Positions 8,925-17,516 of a stretch of DNA of 28,275 bases are shown here, one piece after another (the stretch's first letter is position 1; each line of letters starts with the position of its first letter). Made by a program: the position numbers and the translations under genes. The stretch comes from Chara braunii (lineage: Eukaryota > Streptophyta > Charophyceae > Charales > Characeae). The stretch is from NCBI GenBank assembly GCA_003427395.1, contig BFEA01000474.1:264331-292605 (forward strand), in the 5' to 3' direction. Under the pieces are notes generated by a model. That model had not been told where the DNA came from, searched no databases, and was given only the letters and a program-made list of their open reading frames with translations.

Positions 8925-9107
8925 GCAGCCCCTCGTCTGTTGTTCTATTCTCCCTCTCAGCCTGCGGTTTACCGGGCAACAAACGATACACTGATGTGCT
9001 GGGGCCCATTTCAGATAGCTGCAGGTCGTAACCTGTCCTTTCATTCTGTTCATTGTCCAAAGCAGGGAGGGGAGTAAGCAAGGAACACTTCAAACCAGGC
9101 NTAGTAT

Positions 9108-9566
9108 ATGGANCGTCGTCGCGCTCGTGCTGTCCNGGGGGGTGGAGGNCGTGTCCGCGGGGATGAGGCACGGGCTGAGGGTNGCGGAAACCAACGCAGA
9201 CATGGCCTTCTTCGTCTCACAGCTGCGGACGTCCGAGAGCGATGGCCGGAGCCTGCTGCGCTCATCGATCAACTGGTCAACGATCCGGACTGGTTATTTG
9301 TGGCCGAGAGGGATGCAGTCATGATGTTGTTGGTGGGGAATGACGGGCGGCNGAATGCGTGGAACCGGTGGAGGGCTTACACGCGCATGGCTCGGATCAT
9401 GGGCTACGCCCAACGGAATCCATTACCTGATCTGTTTCAGGACGCNGTTCNTCTNCGTTGGCCGAATCCGCCTGATGAGCCTTATACAGGTTTCAAAGGN
9501 GATGGAGGAGAGTACGATGATGGAGGTGATGGCGAAGGACGTGAGGGGGGCGGTCAAATGATTTGA
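9108..9566 (+). CDS. Hypothetical protein fragment, GC-rich orphan ORF
   Basis: An open frame of about 152 codons ends at TGA 9564-9566. It begins basic and Arg/Gly-rich, then has a more globular middle (RERWPEPAALIDQLVNDPDW, FVAERDAVMMLLVGNDG, NAWNRWRAYTRMARIMGYAQ). It ends in an acidic Gly-rich tail (GGEYDDGGDGEGREGGG). I recognise no family. The segment is much richer in GC than its surroundings. The ATG at 9108 is only a nominal start; several N calls (9102, 9114 and others) and the possibility of an upstream exon make the start unknown. No promoter was identified. It could be the last exon of a host gene or a fragment of a mobile-element protein. Frames on the other strand look like shadows. 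Confidence 0.4.
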   Translation: MXRRRARAVXGGGXRVRGDEARAEGXGNQRRHGLLRLTAADVRERWPEPAALIDQLVNDPDWLFVAERDAVMMLLVGNDGRXNAWNRWRAYTRMARIMGYAQRNPLPDLFQDXVXXRWPNPPDEPYTGFKXDGGEYDDGGDGEGREGGGQMI

Positions 9567-9784
9567 TGTCCTTCCATGGTGATTGATGTGCCGNACGACT
9601 TCNTCGNGTAGTGGCTGTTGTTGCATGCCCTGTGGCCAAACATTGTCCTCTTTTCCCATTTTTTTGCCGTTACGCATGTGCGATCATTGCGTGTGTGCGT
9701 GTGGGGGCAACAATTTGCAAGTGTGTGTACTTGATTGAAGTACATTGGTCGCTCGACGCTGCCTGACTGCGCACAGTTTTGCGA

Positions 9785-9833
9785 TCTCTCTCTCTCTCTC
9801 TCTCTGACACACACACACACACACACACACACA
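9785..9833. repeat. Compound microsatellite (TC)n-(AC)n
   Basis: About ten TC units (9785-9805), a single g, then about thirteen AC units (9807-9833). Confidence 0.97.
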
Positions 9834-10223
9834 GTTGAAGTGTATGTCATCTGAGACCAGTCAATTCATTTATGAAAAAAATAAATAAATAAAAAAAATT
9901 GCAGTGTTACTTGCAGCATATCTATGGTATACTGATGCTGTTGGACGAGCACAGCACCGAATGCGCAGACCAAAACGGCATCCAGCGATTCCTGACCGTT
10001 TTGACAGGCTTTTGCTGACTCATCAGAACGCCCAGCCAACTTCCCTCATCCCCCACCCCCCGAAAGCGCCCACAGACTGGAAACTCGCACGTGGCAACAC
10101 GAGACAAACGAACAAAGGAATTTTTTTTTTTTGCGCTTCGGTAATGGCAAAAAGGAATCAGTCCGAAAAGTCTGGAATGACGAAAACGAAACTGCTAACA
10201 CACAACAAACCCTAAGAGAAATT

Positions 10224-10274
10224 ACACACACACAACAACAACAACAACAACAAAAAAAAAAACAACAACAACAA
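10224..10274. repeat. Microsatellite (CAA)n with A tract
   Basis: A short (AC)n run is followed by CAA repeats, interrupted by an A9-A11 tract at about 10252-10262. Confidence 0.93.
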
Positions 10275-10291
10275 CGAGCCAGGTACTAACC

Positions 10292-10976
10292 TGTGAAGTT
10301 GGCGTTGTGCTGGAGGTACCTTGAAGATGAAGCTAGAGCAACGGCGTAAGTACCTCTGGCCTCCGCCCAATCTCTCTCTCTCTCTAGTGCTATCCTAGCT
10401 ATGGCGCCCAGCGCTAGAGACTACAACTACCTACTGCGCCCAGCGCTGAAGACTAAGGCTAACGCTACTACTACTCCTGCAGCGCTCTCTCCAGAGTGCT
10501 GCTGCCGAATCCTGAAGACTACTGCCTCCTGCCTGCCCGTGAAGTGCATGGGAAGTCCCCATGTACTACCTCGGTCTGCCTCCTGACTGCCTGAAGGGCG
10601 AGCCAGGCCTAGGAGGCTACTCTTGCCAATGCCGAAGTGTGCCAGGGGTTGGAGCTGCAGCCTCTGCTGAGGCTGTCGTGGGAACAGGCTAAGAATAGCC
10701 TGTTCCCGAAACCCTGGTTCGGTGCCTGAGCTTGAGGGTCGGTCGTTCTAATGAACAACCGAAAATGGCTCTTCGTTTCAGGCTAAAAAGGCTAGTGCCA
10801 TTTTTAGTCTGAAACGACACAAGGTCTGTAGGCCCCTACTTTTCAGGCTTTCGGACTGAACAGACACGGGGCCTGTAGGCCCTGGTTTTTAGGCTTTTAG
10901 CCTGAATTTCAGGCTCTCAGCCCGAGGGACGCATGGCCTAGAAAATGGCCCTCGTGTCCAGGCGCAGCATATAACA
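10292..10976 (-). mobile_element. LTR-like block, - strand, next to a polypurine tract
   Basis: On the - strand, the polypurine run at 10988-10977 is followed at 10976 by TGTTATATGC, a normal way for a 3' LTR to begin. The block continues towards about 10292, where the - strand reads acttcaca, a possible CA end. That lower boundary is a guess. The part at 10680-10960 is unusually rich in inverted repeats. The sequence does not resemble the LTR at 17162-17516, so it may belong to a different element. Confidence 0.45.
10680..10960. repeat. Run of hairpins in the LTR-like block
   Basis: The main pairs are: gggaacaggct/agcctgttccc (10680-10707, 11 bp, 6-nt loop); ccgaa/ttcgg (10706-10722); cggt-gttc/gaac-accg (10740-10761); a 16-bp pair at 10774-10789 with 10801-10816 (one mismatch); aggcccc/ggggcct (near 10826 and 10867); ttcag/ctgaa; aggct/agcct (near 10890); and gaggg/ccctc (10924-10953). 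The motif caggct recurs many times on this strand. Confidence 0.75.
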
Positions 10977-10988
10977 CCCCCCCTCCTT
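10977..10988 (-). other. Polypurine tract (second-strand primer)
   Basis: The - strand reads aaggaggggggg just before TGTTA. It lies directly after the stop codon of the truncated polyprotein (TAA, 10989-10987). This is the expected place for a Ty3/gypsy polypurine tract. Confidence 0.7.
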
Positions 10989-11865
10989 ATGAAGTCAAGC
11001 CGGGGCGAGGGCGGAGCCGACGATCTGAAGGTGGAACCTGGACGCGGGTGCGACGTGGAGCCGAAAAGACCGGTTTGCCTTGCATCTTGCGTTCGTAGCG
11101 TGCGAGAACGTCTGGAGCTTTCACAGGGTTACTATCAATATAGGGGTTGATTATCTGCATGACTTGGATCATATCCCTTTGAACCACTACCACACCATTG
11201 GTCCAACCTTGAAGCACCAGACACATATAAATGAGCCCTCTTGGCGTGTGCATGACAAACATTGGTCAGCTAGTAGGATCAATGGGAAACTGATCATAGC
11301 CAGAATATAAGTCAATTAAAAAATAAATGTATCGACCAGCAAAGGATTCGGAAAGGAGATCGGCAGTAGGGAGACTACATGCATCACGTACCATTACTGA
11401 GTTGAGCTTCTGAAGATTTTGTATTCACCTCAAGCCACCTCCTGGTTTCCAAAAGCAAAACCAATGATCAGCATACGGTTCATCAACAGGTTCAACAACG
11501 TTTGAAGCAATCTTCTTATTTATGTATTTCATCACCTCTGCTTCTTCTTTCTGGCCATACTTCATTTGTCTGTCATTCCATGGAATATGATCAACTGTCC
11601 AGATTTCTGCCATCTTAATCATACCCACATTCAACCGCCCCCTTTCTTCATCATTAAAGAACAATACACCAGAGAATTTTCGACACACTTTGAAGATATA
11701 TTTCTTTTTTTTAGGCCAGATAAACTGATATGAACCTATCTTCATTGTGTCAAACCTTTCTTTAGTGACTTTATTCCCCAATTTTGCTGACTCCCTCAGT
11801 GCTTTAATAATTTTCCTTTCCTTTTCTAGTGCTTCATCATAATCATTTTCTTTCAAAACAGTCAC
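10987..11865 (-). pseudogene. Ty3/gypsy reverse transcriptase, truncated
   Basis: The frame from 11865 leads through a connector (MTVLKEND..., WPKKKKYIFKV) into the RT start, ADHWFCFWKPGGGLR, and a TGA at 11424-11422. It continues in the same frame with IQNLQKLNSVMVRDACSLPT, the motif DLYSGYDQFPID and, after a TGA near 11265, PMFVMHTPRGL and QGWTNGVVVVQRDM. Where YxDD should follow, the sequence reads NPYIDSNPVKAP: the DD box is deleted or destroyed. About 35 more codons (KPVFSAPRRTRVQVPPSDRR...) lead to TAA and the polypurine tract. These look like the end of the polyprotein joined on by deletion. Known role of the intact protein: reverse transcription of element RNA in virus-like particles. 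Confidence 0.88.
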
Positions 11866-12339
11866 TGGGTTCTTTGCAACCCCTTAGGCTTGTACTTTCT
11901 TTTTGACCCAGTGACTATTTTCCTAACAAAGGATGAGTTGATGCAAATCTTAACTTCATTTTACCGCTTTTAGCAGTCTCAACATTCTTCTTGAATGTCG
12001 CGATTTACCCATCTTTATCTTTGAGTTTGCCAAGGACCTTTATCATCTTTGAAATCTGATTAATATCCACAGAGACTTCCTCTTTGACCTTTTGATTGTC
12101 TTTCCCTTTTTGTTTCCTAATCCTCTCAATAGATTTTTCCTTTCTGATTGAATTGGTTGATAATTGGTGCTTATGATAGTGAGAAGTACAAACCATAAAG
12201 GTTTGTTCTTGGGCAATATCTAGCTCCTGTAGGCCGATTCAGGATGACCCTTCAGGACTGAAGAACTGGATAACTTCCATTCTATGCAAGAATGGAGTGC
12301 CCAAGATACAGTCGTGATTCAAATCTGGCACCACGAACC
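11866..12339 (-). pseudogene. Ty3/gypsy pol, Lys/Glu-rich linker, decayed
   Basis: Between protease and RT the - strand encodes a charged segment with several interruptions, including SIERIRKQKGKDNQKVKEEV (within 12196-12005). No domain is recognised. It is kept here as part of the element because the protease and RT on both sides are on the same strand and in the right order. Confidence 0.5.
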
Positions 12340-12660
12340 CTAATAGTTTGACAGACATCGTTCCGTAATAGTACAACTTAATATGCTCTTTGATTGTCTG
12401 ACAATGGTTAAATCGCAAGCTTCAATAGTCCTTTGGGAGAGAAAAATCATTTTCGTCCCAGAGTCTACTAAAACTCGGATCTTCTCTTGGTTGATATAAA
12501 TAGTCAAAAGTCCACAACCCATGGTTACAAACGTCATCTTACAACCTGGCAAGGACCTGTTGACTTGACTGGGGAAAATTAATCCCAAATAGTTGACCTC
12601 TACCTTCTTCTTTTTTATCAACTTTTTAGGTTTCTCCTTTAACTTGGGTACTAAAGTCAT
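12340..12660 (-). pseudogene. Ty3/gypsy aspartic protease region
   Basis: The frame contains a basic stretch (KLKEKPKKLIKKKKVEV), then FVTMGCGLLTIYINQEKIRV and the active-site motif VLVDSGTKMIFLS followed by EACDL. The pattern (V/L)VDSGS/T plus a hydrophobic strand is that of retroviral-type aspartic proteases, which act as dimers and cleave the polyprotein. The catalytic Asp is retained. The rest of the fold runs into a stop at 12340. Confidence 0.75.
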
Positions 12661-13267
12661 TGCCTCTTTAAAGGATAGAGTTACTTATGTTTCCTCCAGC
12701 ATCTTCGTAACTACATCAGTGATTACAGTTTGATCTTCAAATTCACTCTTGAGAATGAACTTTATTTTCTTCCCTTGTTCATTCTTTCTGGATGAAGGGT
12801 TCGGTTTTTTATCATAAAGAATGTCATTTAAAGTCTCTTCGACTTTTTTTTTTTTTTTTTTCCCTCAATCATCTGAGTCGTCAATCTTGCTTGAAATTTT
12901 CTCACCTCTCCAGCCACTATGTTGGGCTCCATAACGACTTCTGGTGGTAAATCACCCTCAAAGACATCATGTTGACCGAACAAGCGGACCCATTAGAAGA
13001 AGATACTATTAACTGAGAAGAAATCTAGGAAGTATAATTTTCTTCTAATGAAAACTCGCTTGAGGAAGGATCGTTAGTCAGGTCTTCCACTAATGTCAAG
13101 GACTGTAGAGGTAACTCAACCATGGTGGAAGGATCATCATATCTCTACACAAATTCTTCAGACAATCCACCAACAAGAAAATAAACATTTACATTAGTTT
13201 TTCTCTGCTTCTTCTTCTTCTTCTTTTCTTTGTGTTTACGAGCAAGTAGTCTCATACCTCCTAGATG
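12661..13267 (-). pseudogene. Ty3/gypsy gag-pol junction, heavily decayed
   Basis: No open frame of useful length. On the + strand the region has a T17-18 tract near 12846-12863 and (CTT)n at 13213-13231; on the - strand these would code Lys/Glu-rich sequence. It links the zinc knuckle to the protease of the same element. Confidence 0.5.
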
Positions 13268-14339
13268 TCAAGGATCCAGTTTGTTCCGTGAACTGTCATA
13301 GACATGACCTATTGCATCCTTATTGGCTACCCTACTCTTCACATCATCTTCCAGAGGCTTACAGTAAGTTGTGGTATGACCCCCTTCACCATAATAGTAG
13401 CAGATGAAACTCTTCCTTGGACGGTCATCATACTTCCTTCTCTCTCTGTTCCATTTTTCCACCATTCCCTTTGTTCCTTCTGGATCTGAAAGGTTCTCCT
13501 CTTTTCCCATAACCATCATCATCATCATCATCACCATCTTCTTCATCTTCATCTTCACTTTTATTATTTTTCTTCTCTTTCTCATCCACAACATGGTTGG
13601 TAGGCATGTAATTGACCATAACCCGTTAAATAATATTTTCAGCACTCAGATTGTTTCCTCTGCTCATACCATTCTCTGTTTCCCAATCTTTAGCCAACGT
13701 ACTGATTTGATCCAGTGACCACTTCTTGTGTGAAACCGTAGGTAGTGTTCTGACTATTGCAACTATTTTATCCCATCTGAGAGGATAATGTTGAGCTTGG
13801 TTGTGAACAGTCTGTTTCTCATTGTCGGTGAAGTTAGTCAGGAAGATATGACATCTCTGAGCGTTGTCCAAATATGGAATTCTTCTAATTGTTCAGATAA
13901 ATGTCTTGAGAAAAACGTTGAACGTGTCATACGTAGCTATTATGATGTTGAGGAGATCCTTGGCAGTGGTCGGAACGAAGTCTTTCTCAAATTTTATTTT
14001 CAATTCTTCCCATGTCGTGGCCCCTTCCATTAACTCTTGGACAACCAACCTCGAGCAAGTGTCACAGTATGACAGAAGGTGCTTAAATCGTTGTTTGTCT
14101 GTCCAACCATAACTGAGTCCAAATAATGAATATTCTTCCAAGAAACCATTTACTTGGGGTCCTCTAAAACATGAAATTCTCTCTTCTGGCCTCTTTGCTC
14201 TTGCAATATCCAAACCCTCTTTTATCGTGTCAACTCTCTCGACCAACTCCCGTATTGCACCCACCAGAGTCTCCTCATGAGTCCTTGTAGAAGAATTAGG
14301 CCTTGATCTAGGCCTCCCTCGTCCAGACATCTTGACCAT
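13268..14339 (-). pseudogene. Ty3/gypsy gag with a damaged zinc knuckle
   Basis: From ATG 14339 the frame gives a basic N-terminus (MSGRGRPRSRPNSS), a helical segment (AIRELVERVDTIKEG) and the retrotransposon gag core: FLEEYSLFGLSYGWTDKQRF, then EGATTWEELKIKFEKDFVP. After a stop at 13893 it continues in the same frame (RWDKIVAIVRTLPT, KKWSLDQISTLAKDWE), then a second stop and an acidic tract (DDDDDD) coded by the GAT repeat at 13513-13560. A frameshift then brings in a C-terminal knuckle at 13402-13361, CYYYGEGGHTTTYC. This is CCHC spacing (C-x2-C-x4-H-x4-C) with the second Cys replaced by Tyr. Known role: particle shell and RNA binding. Confidence 0.85.
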
Positions 14340-14399
14340 AAAAATTTATGAAATTCCTTTTTCTTTTCTTTGTCACTCTTGACCTGTTCTCTCTCACTC

Positions 14400-17017
14400 T
14401 CAATCCCTTATTCCTCTTGCAAGGGATACAAACTCGTTCTTCTCTTCTCTTGTTTGCTTTACCCCTTGAGAATCGTGAATATAGAGTGTATGGGCAGTAA
14501 TAGTCTGAGTAGAGATCAAGGGTAGGGCGATTCTTTTTAGCCTCCCAATATAATCCTGAATCAATAATCTCTCGTCGTCCCTACTCAGTCTTTTGTTATA
14601 TCCCTTCACAGTACGTCGAATCATAAAGTACCTCGTTAGATCTATAATCTCATAGTCAAATAACATTGCTTATAAATCACTGCCGATTCTTCTGGCAAGA
14701 GAGACTCGTTCTCCGGAGGAGTGATAGGATACTCTTTCAACTGTCCCCATTCTCACTATCTTCAACAAGTAGTTGATATCGGTCTGGTCGGTGACAACTC
14801 TCAAGGCGGAGTCTCCCATCCGATCAAGAAAGGGTCGTAAGAACTCTAGCTCATCCAAAGTGGAGAGATTTATGTCTGAGATCCGTAGGGTACCTTCCGT
14901 TTTGACGACCCTTCCTTCCAACATAACCCCGAACGTCAACTGTTCAATCGAACCAGGCATTATTAACCATCATAGACAATATTAAGAAAGATAGATCTCA
15001 GGATGGGTATAGTCAGAGATCTCAAACTTGTGCTCAAAAGTATTGAGGAGTAAGAACTTTATCACTACAATAGAATCACTCTCTCTTGCCTTACCTACTA
15101 GGGTAATGCCCTCCAGGAGAGGCACCCAGTCTTTCCTGGCACCAAAGCTATCAGTGGTTGAGAGGCTAGGGAGTCTCTCAAACTGTCTTACTCCCTTTCC
15201 CCAAGTTACTTTTATTTGTAGCTTTTCAAGTCACTCTTTCGTCCTTATAAGGCTGATGTAAGGCCCTGTTCGACACCCTAAGTAATCAGCTTCCCTCTCT
15301 AGGCATGCTGGAGCGTAAATTTTCATGTCCAAGCTGTCAGTATTCAGGAATTTGACCACCGGAATGTGAAAGATTATATACCCTCTTACAGAAGTCTCAT
15401 ATCTCATAATTATAAAGGGATTATCGAACTCTGACACTTCATAAAGTCTACCTTTCACAACAATTATCCTTGCTCCTGAAAATATTCTCCTTGAACTTTC
15501 TTCACCTTTCATACAAAATCTACCATGGCTGGCCAATTGTCCCTCGAAAGGTGAAGCCCTTCAACAGAAGGAGATGGTATCCCAATGAAAGGTCCAGCTT
15601 AAGTACTCCAAGAGAAGCTCTCCCCTTTTTGTTCAAGTTTTATTCTTTCGTTGTGTATAATGTTTATTGTTCGTTTTCAGCATCGACCATGTTTACACCC
15701 TTCGAGCCTATGTTGTGGCACGTAGGTTCCAACTTCAAACTCATCGAGCTCAGTGAAGTAGCAGGCAAGAACATATAGACTTTCATGTTCCATTCCCATA
15801 CCTCACTATCTCGTAAGGAAACACGGATCTCCCTGTTATAACATTAAGGGAATTCAACAACTTCTCTGATTCCCCCTTCTCATGTCCTCTTCCAGTTTGA
15901 ACCACGGTCTCACTTTTGGAGGAACGTACGACCGACTCATTAGTAACTTTAGTTTTCCCCTCTCATATTCAATGCAAACTCAATCACAACAGACCGATTG
16001 TTCCTTGACAGACTGATATCAGGCAAAGGAGGAGTTGGGAATCCTTCAAAGGCAGTAAACTGAGTGGATTCAGTGAAGAACTTACTTTTCTTCTCAAGTT
16101 TCTCTTTGTCTTTCAACACAACTTCCTCAACAAATTCCCAGCACCTCCCATATACAGCATCAACTCTTTTTTCCTTAGGAACATAAATCCTCACATCGTA
16201 TGTGTCCAATTCGATGAGGTGACACGTCATAATATAGAATAGCTTTTGTTCCCACCCACATTCAACCATCTCATACTTGACGACTTCGTATGGGAACACT
16301 TCTTTGTTACTTAAGACATTCGGTGATTTCAGGAGGCACTCAACTTTCTCTTTACTTGGACCTGATCCTTTACCAAATTCTGATCTTCGCTGCTTGATTT
16401 CCTCTGCTGAATTTTTTTTCGTTCTCATGACAGTCTACTCATTTCTCTCATTTCAGTACCACTTTGATAATTGGCAGCCAATTATTTTTATCACGGTAGT
16501 TGTCAGGAATAGGAGGGATATAAATTGTCTCATAAGTCACTGGCATTACTCCCCGTTCTTCTTTCTTCTTTCATTTGACTAGATCTGCCTTTTCATCATA
16601 AATAAATTGAGCAACAACTTCCCATAACCAGTTAAAGTTTTTACCATCATTGCAGCCTCCCTCCTTAACGTAAGGACGAATATCATAAATATCTCATTCC
16701 AAGAAGCAAGTCATCACTATACAGATGGTTGAGCCACGAGAATGATCAACCCAGCAACCCTCATACTGATAGGGGAGTATCCCCTTAAAAGTTAATTTAG
16801 AAAGGTTTTTCAATGCATTGTCGACTAACATTGCCTGAATCTGATTTGTTCTCTCCTCTTCCCGTCTCTCACAATGGTCAAGGACTCGTAGTGTATACCA
16901 GTGATCAAGCTTGATTCTCTTCAATAAATAATACCAGTCTCCTCTTCCAGTCCAGTGTGGTACCTCACACATGAAGAGATAAGACACAGTTAGCACTGAG
17001 ATTTCCAAGAGAATCAT
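14400..17017 (-). pseudogene. Pre-gag leader ORF with a tandemly repeated unknown domain
   Basis: Between the primer-binding site and gag the - strand carries about 2.6 kb of interrupted but protein-like frame (open segments 17017-16694, 16428-15949, 15536-15231, 14960-14670, 14666-14400; the last three share one frame). A domain recurs. Its landmarks are a FPYE(V/I)V(K/R)Y motif (near 16290 and 15830), then CHLIELDTYDVRIYVP / CYFTELDEFEVGTYVP / NTDSLDMKIYAP, then a GRCW-like motif, then PxPPxPD...LSR(D/N)N before a V-rich strand. Copies lie at about 17017-16440, 16428-15949, 15890-15500 and 15536-15080. I do not recognise the family. An extra ORF before gag occurs in a few Ty3/gypsy lineages, but this one is unknown to me. 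Confidence 0.6.
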
Positions 17018-17140
17018 GACTCAATCAAGATAATAAGGCCAGTCTGAAATTTAAAACATTGTCAACAGTTCTCATGTCCTAATCAAAGCTCAAAGTTGTT
17101 GTTGACCAAGGTTCGTTCCGTACACGAAAAATTTTCATGT

Positions 17141-17157
17141 CCCCGGCAACGACGCCA
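17141..17157 (-). other. Primer-binding site complementary to tRNA-Asp 3' end
   Basis: The - strand reads tggcgtcgttgccgggg. Plant elements primed by tRNA-Asp have TGGCGCCGTTGCCGGGG; one base differs. It starts five bases after the LTR end, gtgcgaca (last base at 17162), a normal spacing for Ty3/gypsy. Confidence 0.85.
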
Positions 17158-17161
17158 TTTT

Positions 17162-17516
17162 TGTCGCACTTTTTCCAGTCAAGCCATTTTGGGCGACCAG
17201 AAAGTCAACAAGCTGTCACGCAGGATTTTGTTGATGTTTGTAGTAAATAAAGCAAATTCCTTCCTGTTGTGTGCGTCGACTTCTAGCGAGACCCTCCAAT
17301 TGCGGTCTTCGTCGGTCCCCGGTCTTAGGAATCTTTTATTTTGATTCGGAACAACAAAGATTAGGCAATCAATAATCATAAAAAATTTTGTGTGTCATGC
17401 ATGTACCAGTTGGTCAAGCTACTGGTACATAAAAAATTTTGTGTGTCATGCATGACCATCAAGCAAAAAACAATACAAATGAAGCAGGGATGACTGATTT
17501 AAGCAATAACAAGGAT
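17162..17516 (-). mobile_element. LTR (R-U5 end) of the Ty3/gypsy element, - strand
   Basis: The - strand ends gtgcgaca at 17162, next to the primer-binding site. Homology with 2171-2543 defines the part up to about 17516. An AATAAA hexamer (in caaaataaaag, near 17340) is shared by both copies and may be the polyadenylation signal. The U3 start is not identifiable, so the LTR may extend further right. Confidence 0.8.
17377..17454. repeat. 27-bp direct repeat flanking a 7-bp hairpin, inside the LTR
   Basis: The 27-bp block beginning cataaaaaattttgtgtg and ending catgcatg occurs at 17377-17403 and 17428-17454. Between them taccagt...actggta forms a 7-bp stem. The + oriented LTR at 2171-2543 has only one equivalent (near 2290), so this copy gained a local duplication. 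Confidence 0.9.

Larger units (their letters stand above)
8610..8978. repeat. Nested inverted-repeat tandem dimer, ~206-bp period
   Basis: One arm, beginning tgcccggtaaac and ending acaaacgaggggct, occurs four times in alternating orientation: 8610-8665 (+), 8718-8773 (-), 8816-8867 (+) and 8927-8978 (-). Matching points recur at about 205-206 bp (8610 to 8816; 8773 to 8978), so this is a tandem dimer of arm - core - inverted arm. The two copies are joined by a 42-bp palindromic spacer. Copies 2 and 3 with the spacer make a near-perfect palindrome (8722-8791 against 8798-8867, 6-nt centre). The first core (8666-8717) holds the hammerhead-type motif and the second core (8868-8926) a decayed version. 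A transcript would fold into a long rod. Resemblance to retrozymes and to pseudo-LTRs of Penelope-like elements is inference. Confidence 0.9.
9567..10290. other. No gene seen; contains microsatellites
   Basis: This stretch holds (TC)n at 9785-9805 followed directly by (AC)n at 9807-9833, an A-rich patch at 9873-9899 and (CAA)n at 10224-10274. Short open frames on both strands arise from these or from unremarkable sequence. Confidence 0.7.
10977..17516 (-). mobile_element. Decayed Ty3/gypsy LTR retrotransposon, - strand
   Basis: Read on the - strand: LTR end (17516-17162), primer-binding site matching the tRNA-Asp 3' end (17157-17141), a ~2.7-kb leader ORF with repeated domains, gag (14339-13268) ending in a zinc knuckle, aspartic protease with DSG (12660-12340), reverse transcriptase up to the middle of its palm (11865-11090), a short C-terminal remnant and a polypurine tract. 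The second half of RT, RNase H and integrase are missing, so there is a large internal deletion. Many in-frame stops and a few frameshifts show it is dead. The order protease before RT, and the tRNA-Asp primer site, are typical of plant Ty3/gypsy elements. The LTR-like sequences at the two ends do not match each other. Confidence 0.88.

Noticed and set aside
8732-9031. Overlapping open frames within the inverted repeats at 8610-8978
   Set aside because: They follow the palindromic arms and appear on both strands, so they are by-products of the repeat.
4136-10284. Shared cgagccaggta at the LINE 5' junction (near 4138) and near 10273 as a target-site duplication
   Set aside because: The shared stretch is short, and the second site is far beyond the LINE 3' end with other repeats between.
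13404-13718. + strand frame rich in Ile and Phe opposite gag
   Set aside because: Antisense shadow of the Asp-rich tract and zinc-knuckle region of gag.
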